A stretch of DNA of 64,000 nt from Candidatus Promineifilum breve (GTDB taxonomy: Bacteria; Chloroflexota; Anaerolineae; Promineifilales; Promineifilaceae). Every line of letters starts with the position of its first letter. Within the stretch, counting starts at the first letter, position 1. Below the pieces are notes generated by a model. The model ran no database searches. It was given only the letters and a program-made list of their open reading frames with translations, and was not told the origin of the DNA. The DNA lies in the NCBI RefSeq assembly GCF_900066015.1, contig NZ_LN890655.1:434001-498000 (forward strand). Direction: 5' to 3'. Of the stretch, positions 1-8,548 are shown piece after piece. Position numbers and translations under genes: made by a program.

Positions 1-610
1 TCGGCCCAGCGGTCACTTCTTCGATCGTCAACGGGACGATCTCGTCCTTGAATGCGCCCCGTTCATAGGCGGCGGCGGCCTTGCGGTGACTGTTGACGGC
101 GAACTCGTCCTGCACCAGGCGCGAAACCTCGTATTCGTCGGCCACGCGCTCGGCCGTCAGCCCCATACCCATGTAGACTTCGGGCATATGCTCCACGACG
201 TAGGGGTTGGGATTCACCCGGTAGCCGGTCATCGGCACCAGGCTCATCGTCTCCGCCCCGCCGGCGATGATCACGTCGGCCCCATTGGCGATGATCCGCT
301 CGGCGGCCATGGCGATGGTTTGCAGGCCGCTGGAGCAGAAGCGGTTGACCGTCTGGCCCGGCGTTTCCACTGGCAGACCGGCCCGTAGGGCGATGGCGCG
401 GGCGAAGTTTAGCCCCTGCGCGCCTTCGGGCATGGCGCAGCCGATGATAACGTCGTCGATCTCGGCCGGGTCGAGGGCCGGCGCTTTGCGCATCAGCTCC
501 ATGATGACCTCAGCGGCCATCTCGTCCGACCGCCAGTTGCGGGTCGTGCCGCGCTTCGACTTGCCGACCGCCGTCCGGGAACCGGCCACAATTACAGCTT
601 CTCGCATCAT
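1..610 (-). CDS. fadA: Acetyl-CoA acetyltransferase (thiolase), N-terminal part, cut by window edge
   Basis: Thiolase catalysing the last step of beta-oxidation, CoA-dependent cleavage of 3-ketoacyl-CoA to acetyl-CoA. About 203 codons are visible; the C-terminus with the second catalytic Cys and His lies outside the window. The start is MMREAVIVAGSRTAVGK, with the family N-terminus REAVIVAGSRTAVGK. The nucleophilic cysteine is in NRFCSSGLQ at about residue 92, where thiolases place it. GGAETMSL follows, as expected. A GAGGAG ribosome site lies just upstream of the paired ATGs at 610 and 607, and either could be used. It is the last visible gene of a minus-strand operon after two acyl-CoA dehydrogenases and fadN, the same gene set as Firmicute fadNAE operons. 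A thiolase acting in biosynthesis is possible, but the neighbours favour degradation. Confidence 0.93.
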   Translation of the reverse strand, partial: MMREAVIVAGSRTAVGKSKRGTTRNWRSDEMAAEVIMELMRKAPALDPAEIDDVIIGCAMPEGAQGLNFARAIALRAGLPVETPGQTVNRFCSSGLQTIAMAAERIIANGADVIIAGGAETMSLVPMTGYRVNPNPYVVEHMPEVYMGMGLTAERVADEYEVSRLVQDEFAVNSHRKAAAAYERGAFKDEIVPLTIEEVTAGP

Positions 611-630
611 AGTATTCTCCTCGGAAAGAA

Positions 631-735
631 AAACCACAGATTTCACAGATTTCACAGATTATTAAACGAGATTATCGATTCGGTGAATCCAATCCTGGTT
701 TCTTAAATCTGTGAAATCTGTGTAATCTGTGGTTT
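631..735. repeat. 30-bp inverted repeat built of 9-bp units (CACAGATTT)
   Basis: The left arm (631-660) holds three copies of the 9-mer CACAGATTT. The right arm (706-735) is its reverse complement with one mismatch. The arms are separated by 45 bp. The element fills the gap between fadN and the thiolase gene inside one operon, so it would be transcribed and could fold into a long hairpin. No open reading frame is present. Confidence 0.8.
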
Positions 736-748
736 CTTCTTCTTCATC

Positions 749-3133
749 TTAGTTCCGTAATGGCTTGCCCGTCTGGAGCATGTGCATCATGCGTTCGCGG
801 GTCTTCTCCTCGCCCAGCAGCGACAGGAACGCCTCGCGCTCCAGGTCGAGGATGTACCAGGGATCGACCCAGGCCGGGGCGCTCAGGTCGCCGCCGGTCA
901 GCACGTAGGCCAGCTTGCCGGCGATTTTGGCGTCGTGCTCCGAGGCAAAGCCGCCCCAGTGCAGCGATTTCACGCCCAGCTTGAGGGCGTAGAGGGCATC
1001 GCGCCCGGCGGCGTAGATCTGTTCGATTTCCGGCGGCCGCGCCCCCGCCGCCACAAGCTGCAACGCCCGCTGCTTGGCCCGCGCCAGCCGGTGGTCGCTA
1101 TTCATCACGATGGTGTCCTGTGGCGTGAGATAGCCCATTGAACGCGCTTCCCAGGCGCTCGCGCCCACCTTGGCCAAAGCGATTTGCTCAAAGGCTTCCT
1201 GCAATGGCGGCAGCACATCGGCGTTGGCGGCGCGCATCGTCGGGTTCACCTTGCGGCGCACGATCTCCTTGCAGCCGCCGCCGGCCGGAATGAGACCCAC
1301 GCCGAACTCCACCAGACCCATGTAGACCTCGTGGTCGGCCACCGCCTCCCAGCCGGCCATCGCCATCTCGACGCCGCCACCCAGGGCCATCTGGTGCGGC
1401 GCGGTGACGACCGGCTTCGGCGCGTGGCGCAGTTGGAACGTGGCCGTCTGCAAGGCACGGATCATCTTGTCCAGCGCGTCGAAATGGCCCGACGCGGCGG
1501 CCACGCCCACGGCGAACAGGTTGGCCCCGGCGCAGAAATGATCGCCGTTGTTGCCGATGACCAGCGCGTCGAAATCGCTATCCAGCCGCTCCAGCGCCTT
1601 GAAGGCCATGTCGATGATGTCCTGATCGATGACATTCATCTTGGCGTGGAACTCATAGAGGGCCACGCCGTCGCCCATGTCGTGGAGGCTGGCGCTGTCG
1701 TTGTGCTCCACGGTCTGGCCCGCGGCGCGCAGGTCTTTGACCAGGATGATATGCTTGTCGGCCTCTTTGGCCCGGTAGGTCTTGGTCTCGAAATCGTAGA
1801 CGCTGCCGTTCTTATAGAAGCAATCGTGGCCGGTCGCCAACATTTCCTTCACCCATGGGGCGACGGTCAGGCCGGCGGCTTCCATCTTGGCCGCCGTTTC
1901 GGCCACCCCCAGCATGTCCCATATCTCGAACGGCCCGGCCTCATGGCTGAAGCCCCAGCGCATGGCATCGTCCACGTCGGACAATTTGTAGGCGATCTCC
2001 GGCGCGACGTAAGCGGCATAGGCGAAGCCATAGTAGAGCAGATCGCGGGCGTATTGGGCGGCGCGATCATCAAAGCCGAGCAGTTTACGTAGCCGCTGGC
2101 CCAGGTCTTCCACATTGCGCACCGCGCCTATGGACTCAAAGCGAATCTTGGGCGTGGCCTCATACTCCATCGTCGCCGGGTTCAGCGTCCAGAACTCGCG
2201 CGCGCCGTTGACCCGTTGCTCCTTATAGAAGCCCTGGCCGACCTTGTTGCCCAGCCATTTCTTATCGAGCATGGCCGTCATTAGCGCCGAGGTGCGCTCC
2301 GGGCGCAACGTCTCTCGGTATTCATCTTGCGGCACGGCGTCGTAGAGGTTGTTGTTGACGTGGGCCATCACGTCGAGGCCCACCAGATCGAGCAGCCGGT
2401 AGGTGGCCGTCTTGGGCCGGCCAATGGTCGGGCCGGTGATGGCATCGACTTCGGGGATGGTGTAGCCGTTCTGTAGCGCGTGCTCCAGGCCGTAGGATGA
2501 GGCCACGGCGAAGAAGCGATTGCCGATAAAATTGGGCGTATCCTTGCAGACAACCACGCCCTTGCCCAACGTCTCGGAGCCGAAGCGCTTCATGTACTCG
2601 ACGACTTCCGGCGCGGTGTCGGCCGTGGGGATGATCTCCAGCAGCTTCAGATAGCGCGGCGGGTTGAAGAAGTGCGTCCCCAAAAAGTGGGCGCGGAACT
2701 CGGCCGAGCGCCCGGCGGCAATCTGGCCGATGGGGATGCCCGACGTGTTGCTGCTGACGATGGCCCGTGGCTTGCGAATGGCCTCCAGGCGCTCCATCAA
2801 GGCTTGCTTGGGGGCCAATTGTTCGATGATCACCTCGATGATCCAGTCACAATCGGCCAGCATTTCGAAGTCATCTTCCAGATTGCCGACGGTGATCAGG
2901 TCGCCGCGGTCGGCGCGGCCCAGATTGGCCGGGCGTGCCTTGGTCATCCGGTCGTAGAGAGAGTTGACGATCTTGTTGCGGGCCGCCGGGTTGTGCTTTT
3001 CGGCGTCGCTCAGGTTTGGCGGAACGATGTCGAGCAGGGTCACCGGGATGCCGATGTTCGCCAGATGGGCCGCGATGCCGCCGCCCATCGTCCCCGCCCC
3101 GACAATACCCACCCGATCAATTCGATAGGTCAT
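749..3133 (-). CDS. fadN: Bifunctional 3-hydroxyacyl-CoA dehydrogenase / enoyl-CoA hydratase (FadN type)
   Basis: 794-residue cytoplasmic beta-oxidation enzyme that hydrates enoyl-CoA and oxidises 3-hydroxyacyl-CoA with NAD. The dehydrogenase part is N-terminal: Rossmann fold with GAGTMGGG at residues 12-19, SSNTSGIPI and THFFNPPRYLKLLEI, then the C-terminal dehydrogenase fold (GNKVGQGFYK). The crotonase part follows at about 470-690, with NNGDHFCAGANLF and the oxyanion-hole region MALGGGVEMAMAG. This order (dehydrogenase first) and the length match Bacillus FadN (about 790 aa) rather than E. coli FadB. The gene lies between the acyl-CoA dehydrogenase pair and the thiolase on the same strand. 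An AGGAG site precedes the ATG. The long gaps on either side (about 100 and 138 bp) contain structured repeats. Confidence 0.93.
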   Translation of the reverse strand: MTYRIDRVGIVGAGTMGGGIAAHLANIGIPVTLLDIVPPNLSDAEKHNPAARNKIVNSLYDRMTKARPANLGRADRGDLITVGNLEDDFEMLADCDWIIEVIIEQLAPKQALMERLEAIRKPRAIVSSNTSGIPIGQIAAGRSAEFRAHFLGTHFFNPPRYLKLLEIIPTADTAPEVVEYMKRFGSETLGKGVVVCKDTPNFIGNRFFAVASSYGLEHALQNGYTIPEVDAITGPTIGRPKTATYRLLDLVGLDVMAHVNNNLYDAVPQDEYRETLRPERTSALMTAMLDKKWLGNKVGQGFYKEQRVNGAREFWTLNPATMEYEATPKIRFESIGAVRNVEDLGQRLRKLLGFDDRAAQYARDLLYYGFAYAAYVAPEIAYKLSDVDDAMRWGFSHEAGPFEIWDMLGVAETAAKMEAAGLTVAPWVKEMLATGHDCFYKNGSVYDFETKTYRAKEADKHIILVKDLRAAGQTVEHNDSASLHDMGDGVALYEFHAKMNVIDQDIIDMAFKALERLDSDFDALVIGNNGDHFCAGANLFAVGVAAASGHFDALDKMIRALQTATFQLRHAPKPVVTAPHQMALGGGVEMAMAGWEAVADHEVYMGLVEFGVGLIPAGGGCKEIVRRKVNPTMRAANADVLPPLQEAFEQIALAKVGASAWEARSMGYLTPQDTIVMNSDHRLARAKQRALQLVAAGARPPEIEQIYAAGRDALYALKLGVKSLHWGGFASEHDAKIAGKLAYVLTGGDLSAPAWVDPWYILDLEREAFLSLLGEEKTRERMMHMLQTGKPLRN

Positions 3134-3161
3134 AATCGCGCTCCTGTGGCCGCGGATACCC

Positions 3162-3214
3162 GACAGATAGGCGAATGGGCGCTTCCCACGGAAGGCCGCT
3201 TCGCCAATCTGTCA
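3162..3214. repeat. Long imperfect hairpin between fadN and acyl-CoA dehydrogenase
   Basis: Left arm 3162-3186 begins GACAGATAGGCGAA and ends GCTTCC. The right arm, read in reverse complement from 3214, begins GACAGATTGGCGAA and ends CTTCC. The arms are about 24 nt with a few mismatches and one bulge, around a CACG loop. It occupies the transcribed spacer between two operon genes and could be a REP/MITE-like repeat or an mRNA processing or stability element. There is no T-tract on either side, so a simple intrinsic terminator is unlikely. Confidence 0.65.
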
Positions 3215-3232
3215 GGTCTGGTGCGGAATTAG

Positions 3233-4510
<1,278 letters not shown>

Positions 4511-4545
4511 GGATTTCGCTCCTGCCTTGCGTTCGGCTCGCTGCC

Positions 4546-5637
4546 TTAAATCATCGCCAGCCCGTCGAAGGCGGCAAAGCCACGCGCATTGCGCAGCCAC
4601 AATTCAACCGGGTATTCGCGGATATAGCCGTAGCCGCCCAGGATTTGCACGGCGCGGTCGGTGACCTGCATCACCATGCGGTCGACCTGCTGCTTCATAA
4701 TCGTCGCCTCGCGGGTGACGTTCTGGCCCCGATCCAGCAGCCAGGCCGCTTCCCAGACCAGCAAGCGCGCCTCATCGACTTCGGTCGCCATATCGGCCAG
4801 CATGAAGGCGATCGATTGCCGGTGGGCAATCGGCTCGCCGAACTGGACGCGCTGCTTGGCGTAGTCGCGGGCATACTCGAAGCCGGCGCGGGCCACGCCC
4901 ACGGCCGCCGCCCCCAAGGCCACGCGGCTGTGGTTCAGGATCAGCCCGAAATCGATGCCCGCCTCGCCACCCAGCCGGGCCGTGAGCGGCACGCGCACGT
5001 CGGCCAGCGTCACCAGATTGGTGGGCAGCGAGCGGACGCCCATCAGCTTGTCGCGCTTGCCGATGGTCAGCCCCGCGGCCGTGGCCGGAACCAGGAAGGC
5101 CTGGGTCTGCCCCTCTTCGGCGGCATAGACCAGGATGACTTCGGCCTCGTCGGCCAAGGGGACGAACGTCTTGGTGCCCTTCAGCACGTAGGCGTCGCCG
5201 TCCTGGGTGGCCTTGGTCTGGAGCTTATAGGGGGAGAACTGCACGGCCGGCTCGGTCAGCGCGGCCGACACCTTGGGCGGGGCCTCCTCGCAGAACTGCG
5301 GCAGGTATTCACCCTTCTGCTGCTCGGTGCCGCAGAGCATGATCGGGATGGCGACGAGATTGGGGGTCATCACGTTCAGGGTGATCGCCAGGTCGCCCCA
5401 GGCGAACTCCTCCAGCGCCAGTGCGCCGGTGACGGCCGAATAGTCGCCAAAGCCGCCATACGCTTCGGGCAAGGCCGTGGGCAGCAACCCGATCTCCCAG
5501 CCCGCCTGCACCAGCGCCGCCGGGATCTCGCCCTCCTCTTCCGCGTCGCGATAGACCTTGCGCACCCGCTCGCGGGCAAATCGGGCGATGGTATCAGTGA
5601 GCATTTTCTGCTCTTCATCGGGACGAAAATCCATCAT
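4546..5637 (-). CDS. Acyl-CoA dehydrogenase-like protein with Asp in place of the catalytic Glu
   Basis: 363-residue member of the acyl-CoA dehydrogenase family, first gene of the beta-oxidation operon. It begins MMDFRPDEEQKMLTDTIARF; TAGGAG lies seven bases before the ATG at 5637. The central and C-terminal domains are recognisable (FGEPIAHRQSIAFMLADMA, QILGGYGYIREYPVE). The protein stops at FAAFDGLAMI, so the position that is Glu in YEGT of its neighbour is Asp358 here, and the helix beyond it is missing. That may mean low or altered activity, or a partner role in a mixed complex with the next gene product, as described for paired FadE proteins of mycobacteria. Family assignment is firm; the altered function is inference. 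Confidence 0.88.
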   Translation of the reverse strand: MMDFRPDEEQKMLTDTIARFARERVRKVYRDAEEEGEIPAALVQAGWEIGLLPTALPEAYGGFGDYSAVTGALALEEFAWGDLAITLNVMTPNLVAIPIMLCGTEQQKGEYLPQFCEEAPPKVSAALTEPAVQFSPYKLQTKATQDGDAYVLKGTKTFVPLADEAEVILVYAAEEGQTQAFLVPATAAGLTIGKRDKLMGVRSLPTNLVTLADVRVPLTARLGGEAGIDFGLILNHSRVALGAAAVGVARAGFEYARDYAKQRVQFGEPIAHRQSIAFMLADMATEVDEARLLVWEAAWLLDRGQNVTREATIMKQQVDRMVMQVTDRAVQILGGYGYIREYPVELWLRNARGFAAFDGLAMI

Positions 5638-5651
5638 GGCATAACTCCTAC

Positions 5652-5693
5652 ACAATCAAGCGATTGTCTAATTGACTCGATGTAACCCATTAA
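5652..5693 (-). promoter_or_regulatory. Candidate beta-oxidation operon promoter with palindromic operator
   Basis: On the minus strand TTAATG (5688-5693), a 17-bp spacer and TAGACA (5665-5670) resemble a sigma-70 promoter. The expected start point falls within the perfect inverted repeat ACAATC-AAGC-GATTGT (5652-5667), just before the ribosome site of the first acyl-CoA dehydrogenase. A repressor binding there would block initiation. The -35 overlaps the folP stop codon. Confidence 0.45.
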
Positions 5694-6541
5694 ACCCGCC
5701 TAACGATGGCGTCGGTCATGCGCGCGATGCGGGCCATCGCGGCCACGTCGTGGACGCGCACGATGTCGGCCCCACGGGCGATGCCTATTGCCACCGTCGC
5801 CGCCGTGCCTTCCAGCCGCTGCTCGGGCGGCAGGTCAAGCGTGAAGCCGATGAACGACTTGCGTGACGGCCCGATCAATAGCGGAAAGCCCAACGCTTTA
5901 AGCTCGCCCAGCCGGTCGAGCAATTCCAGGTTTTGGGCTACGGTCTTGCCGAAACCGATACCGGGATCGAGAATGATCTGCTCCGGCCGGACGCCGGCCG
6001 CGAACGCCAGCTCAACCTGTTCGCTCAACTCGGCCTTCACGTCGTCCAGCAAGTCATCATAATGGACGCCGACGTAGCGCCCGCCCAGGCGTTGTTCCTG
6101 GGCCACGTCCTTGGGCTGGCTGCGGTTGTGCATGATGACCACCGGGCAGCCGCGCTCGGCCACCAGCCCGGCCATCCGCGCATCCATGCGCAGGCCCCAT
6201 ACGTCATTGATCCAATCCGCGCCCGCATCCAGCGCCGCCTCGGCCACATCGGCCCGGTAGGTATCGACGGAGATGAGCGCGTCCGGTGCGGCGGCCCTCA
6301 TCGCGCGAATGGCGGGCAACACCCGCGCTTTTTCCTCGTCGGCCGTCACCGGAACGCTGCCCGGCCGGGTGCTCTCGCCGCCGATGTCGACAATGTCGGC
6401 CCCATCGGCCAGGAAGGCTACGGCCTGGGCTGTCGCCTGTCGCTCGAACGCGGCCGCCAGGGCCAGACCATCGCCGGAAAAGCTATCCGGCGTGACGTTT
6501 ACGATGCCCATCACGTAGGTGCGACGGCCCCATTCAAGCAT
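5690..6541 (-). CDS. folP: Dihydropteroate synthase
   Basis: 283-residue cytoplasmic folate enzyme that joins 6-hydroxymethyl-7,8-dihydropterin diphosphate and p-aminobenzoate. The signature VMGIVNVTPDSFSGDG is at the N-terminus. DIGGESTRPGS is the second signature, followed by ISVDTYRADVAEAAL, INDVWGL, DPGIGFGKT and a C-terminal RVHDVAAMARI. The ATG at 6541 (MLEWGRRTYVMG) has AGGAA 11 bases upstream. A TTG at 6574 would add 11 residues but has no ribosome site. It follows folK by about 40 bp on the same strand, and the two proteins act consecutively in the pathway. The dihydroneopterin aldolase gene often found with them is absent here. Confidence 0.94.
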   Translation of the reverse strand: MLEWGRRTYVMGIVNVTPDSFSGDGLALAAAFERQATAQAVAFLADGADIVDIGGESTRPGSVPVTADEEKARVLPAIRAMRAAAPDALISVDTYRADVAEAALDAGADWINDVWGLRMDARMAGLVAERGCPVVIMHNRSQPKDVAQEQRLGGRYVGVHYDDLLDDVKAELSEQVELAFAAGVRPEQIILDPGIGFGKTVAQNLELLDRLGELKALGFPLLIGPSRKSFIGFTLDLPPEQRLEGTAATVAIGIARGADIVRVHDVAAMARIARMTDAIVRRV

Positions 6542-6582
6542 AGCGGCGTGTATTCCTGGTATGGTACGGTTCAATCGCCGCG

Positions 6583-7095
6583 CTAGACGGCTTCGAGATG
6601 GCCGGTCGGAAACGGCATCTCCACCATCCGCTCCACACTGGACAGATCCACCTGCTCCAGCATTTCCTGAACACTCAGGCCGGTTTGCGGGTGGCGAAAG
6701 TCGGGAATGATGACGGCCAACGGGGCCAGGACGAAAGCCCGCTCAGCCAGATGGGGATGGGGAATGGTCAATTCCTCATCGCGCAGCACCAGTTTGTCGT
6801 AGAAAAGGATATCGATATCGATGAGACGCGGCCCCCAATGGCGCGAAGGCTGGCGACCCATCTCAATTTCGATGGTCTTGATGCGGTCTAACAGGTCGTG
6901 GGGGGCCAGTTCGCTCTTAGCGGCGACACAAATATTGAGGAAGGGGGGCTGGTCGGTGTCCCCCCAGGGCTGCGTGGCAAAGACGGGCGAGAGCGCGGTG
7001 ATCTTGATGTGCTTTTGCAGCTCATCGACCGCTCGTTGCAGATTGCCGAATCGATCATTCAGATTCGACCCCAGGCTCAAGTAAATCATGCTCAT
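6583..7095 (-). CDS. folK: 2-amino-4-hydroxy-6-hydroxymethyldihydropteridine pyrophosphokinase
   Basis: About 170-residue HPPK that transfers pyrophosphate from ATP to 6-hydroxymethyl-7,8-dihydropterin. The family signatures are MIYLSLGSNLNDR at the N-terminus, the substrate loop SPVFATQPWG, and RHWGPRLIDIDILFYD with the metal-binding aspartates, followed by IPHPHLAERAFVLAPL. The exact start is uncertain: in-frame ATGs at 7095 and 7089 and a GTG at 7104 follow a GGGTGGTGG run. Upstream is a good minus-strand promoter with paired inverted arms. folP follows directly, so the two genes are probably one transcript. Confidence 0.93.
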   Translation of the reverse strand: MSMIYLSLGSNLNDRFGNLQRAVDELQKHIKITALSPVFATQPWGDTDQPPFLNICVAAKSELAPHDLLDRIKTIEIEMGRQPSRHWGPRLIDIDILFYDKLVLRDEELTIPHPHLAERAFVLAPLAVIIPDFRHPQTGLSVQEMLEQVDLSSVERMVEMPFPTGHLEAV

Positions 7096-7147
7096 ATCCA
7101 CCACCCGTCGTGCTTTTTTGTTGGTAAATCCTGTTAAGTATGCCCAA

Positions 7148-7202
7148 TATGACGCACTGCATTATTGTTCATATTTATAACACGGTGCGTCATAAGTGTC
7201 AA
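7148..7202 (-). promoter_or_regulatory. folK promoter with two inverted 10-bp operator arms
   Basis: On the minus strand a consensus TTGACA (7197-7202), a 17-bp spacer and TATAAA (7174-7179) form the best sigma-70 promoter in the window. The spacer contains GTGCGTCATA (7185-7194). Its exact inverse TATGACGCAC lies at 7148-7157, about 10-20 bases into the transcript. The arms are 27 bp apart, suggesting a repressor that binds both sides of the start point. Confidence 0.6.
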
Positions 7203-7236
7203 CGAGGAGAAACTCGGTTTCCCTTGAGTAGATCGT

Positions 7237-7248
7237 TAGAATAACCCC
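7237..7248 (+). promoter_or_regulatory. Candidate leaderless promoter for the LysM/M23 gene
   Basis: TAGAAT at 7237-7242 ends six bases before the ATG at 7249. No Shine-Dalgarno sequence lies in between, so the transcript would begin at or next to the start codon. The -35 (TCGGTT, 17-bp spacer) is weak. Confidence 0.4.
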
Positions 7249-8508
7249 ATGCGCTTCTGTTTACTCATTCTATTGCTGGGATCGTTGTTCGTGATTTCTG
7301 ATGGGCGCGTAGCGGCCCAGGACACGGCGAGTCAACCGCCGGCGATGGTCGTCCAGCCCGGCGACACCTGGGCGGCGCTGGCGCTGCGCTTCAGCGTGGA
7401 CGCGGCCGAACTACAGCAACTCAATTCCCACATGAACCGGCGGCGGGAACCGACCATCGGCCGGGCCATTACCCTGCCGCCCGATGCCAACTCTCGCCCC
7501 GGCCTGTTGATTCGCAGCGGCGACGGGGGACTGGTGCAGACGGCGGCGGCCAACCGGCTCTCGCCCTGGACGATGGCCGCGCTCAATGGCCTGGCCTCTC
7601 CCTATCGGCCGTCCTTCCACCGGCCACTCTACCTTCCCGCCGACGACCTCATCCGCGATCTGCCGCCCGGCATGACCTCACTCGAACTGTCCATGATGCC
7701 CGCCGTGACCGGGCAAGCCCTGGGATTGCGCGGCACAACCCGGACCGAGCAGCCCACCATCACCGCCCAACTCGATGGGCTGCCCATCGCCTTCGCCACG
7801 ACCGGCAATCGCTTCGCGGGCGTGGTCGGCACGGGCGCGTTCTACACCGGCGGCGAGCCGGAGCTGGTGATGCGCGTCGGCGACAATCCGGCCTGGAGCC
7901 AGCCGTGGGCGTTCGACGAACGCGAGTGGGAGTATCAGGAGCTAACCCTGACCGGCGAGGCGGCCCAGATCGACCAGCAGGCCCGCGACGAGGAGCGCGC
8001 CCGGCTGCGCGAACTCTGGACGAAAATCACGCCCGCGCCGCTGTGGGATGCCGCCTTCCAGACGCCCATCGCCGACGTCCTGCAAGTCACGGCCAACTAT
8101 GGCGCGCGGCGCTCCTACAACGGCGGCCCCTATCTGAGCTATCACGAGGGGGTGGACTTCAGCGCCTATGGCGGCACGCCGGTCTTTGCTCCGGCGGCGG
8201 GCACGGTGGTGCTGGCCGAGCCGCTCTACGTGCGCGGCGGCGCGGTCATTATCGACCACGGCCTGGGCATCTATAGCGGCTACTACCATCTGTCGGCCGT
8301 CCATGCCACCGCCGGGCAAACGGTGCGGCCGGGCGATCTGCTGGGCGAGGTGGGCACAACCGGCCTCTCCACCGGCAACCACTTGCATTGGGACTTGCTC
8401 AGCAACGGCATCTGGGTCGACGCCGCGGCCTGGCAGGCGCAAGACCTGGCCTGCTGGCTGTTGGCCGGGCTGGGAGCTGAATGTTCGCCGGCAGCCGCCA
8501 CGGAATAG
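7249..8508 (+). CDS. Secreted LysM / M23 (LytM-type) peptidase
   Basis: 419-residue exported protein. An N-terminal signal peptide (hydrophobic core LLILLLGSLFVIS, cleavage probably after VAAQ) precedes a LysM domain at about 34-82 (VVQPGDTWAALALRF) and a second degenerate LysM-like stretch (about 90-130). A middle beta-rich region leads to the C-terminal M23 domain from about 280. There the zinc ligands are seen as YHEGVDFSAYGG (H and D) and the closing GNHLHWDLL; HHxH-like positions around GYYHLSAVH also fit. Such enzymes cut peptidoglycan cross-bridges, or act as regulators when degenerate; here the metal residues look intact. It is divergent from folK. It has no Shine-Dalgarno site and is probably translated from a leaderless transcript. 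Confidence 0.88.
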   Translation: MRFCLLILLLGSLFVISDGRVAAQDTASQPPAMVVQPGDTWAALALRFSVDAAELQQLNSHMNRRREPTIGRAITLPPDANSRPGLLIRSGDGGLVQTAAANRLSPWTMAALNGLASPYRPSFHRPLYLPADDLIRDLPPGMTSLELSMMPAVTGQALGLRGTTRTEQPTITAQLDGLPIAFATTGNRFAGVVGTGAFYTGGEPELVMRVGDNPAWSQPWAFDEREWEYQELTLTGEAAQIDQQARDEERARLRELWTKITPAPLWDAAFQTPIADVLQVTANYGARRSYNGGPYLSYHEGVDFSAYGGTPVFAPAAGTVVLAEPLYVRGGAVIIDHGLGIYSGYYHLSAVHATAGQTVRPGDLLGEVGTTGLSTGNHLHWDLLSNGIWVDAAAWQAQDLACWLLAGLGAECSPAAATE

Positions 8509-8548
8509 CCGCGCGCAATCGATGGCAAAAGGGGGAAATCCGAAACAT

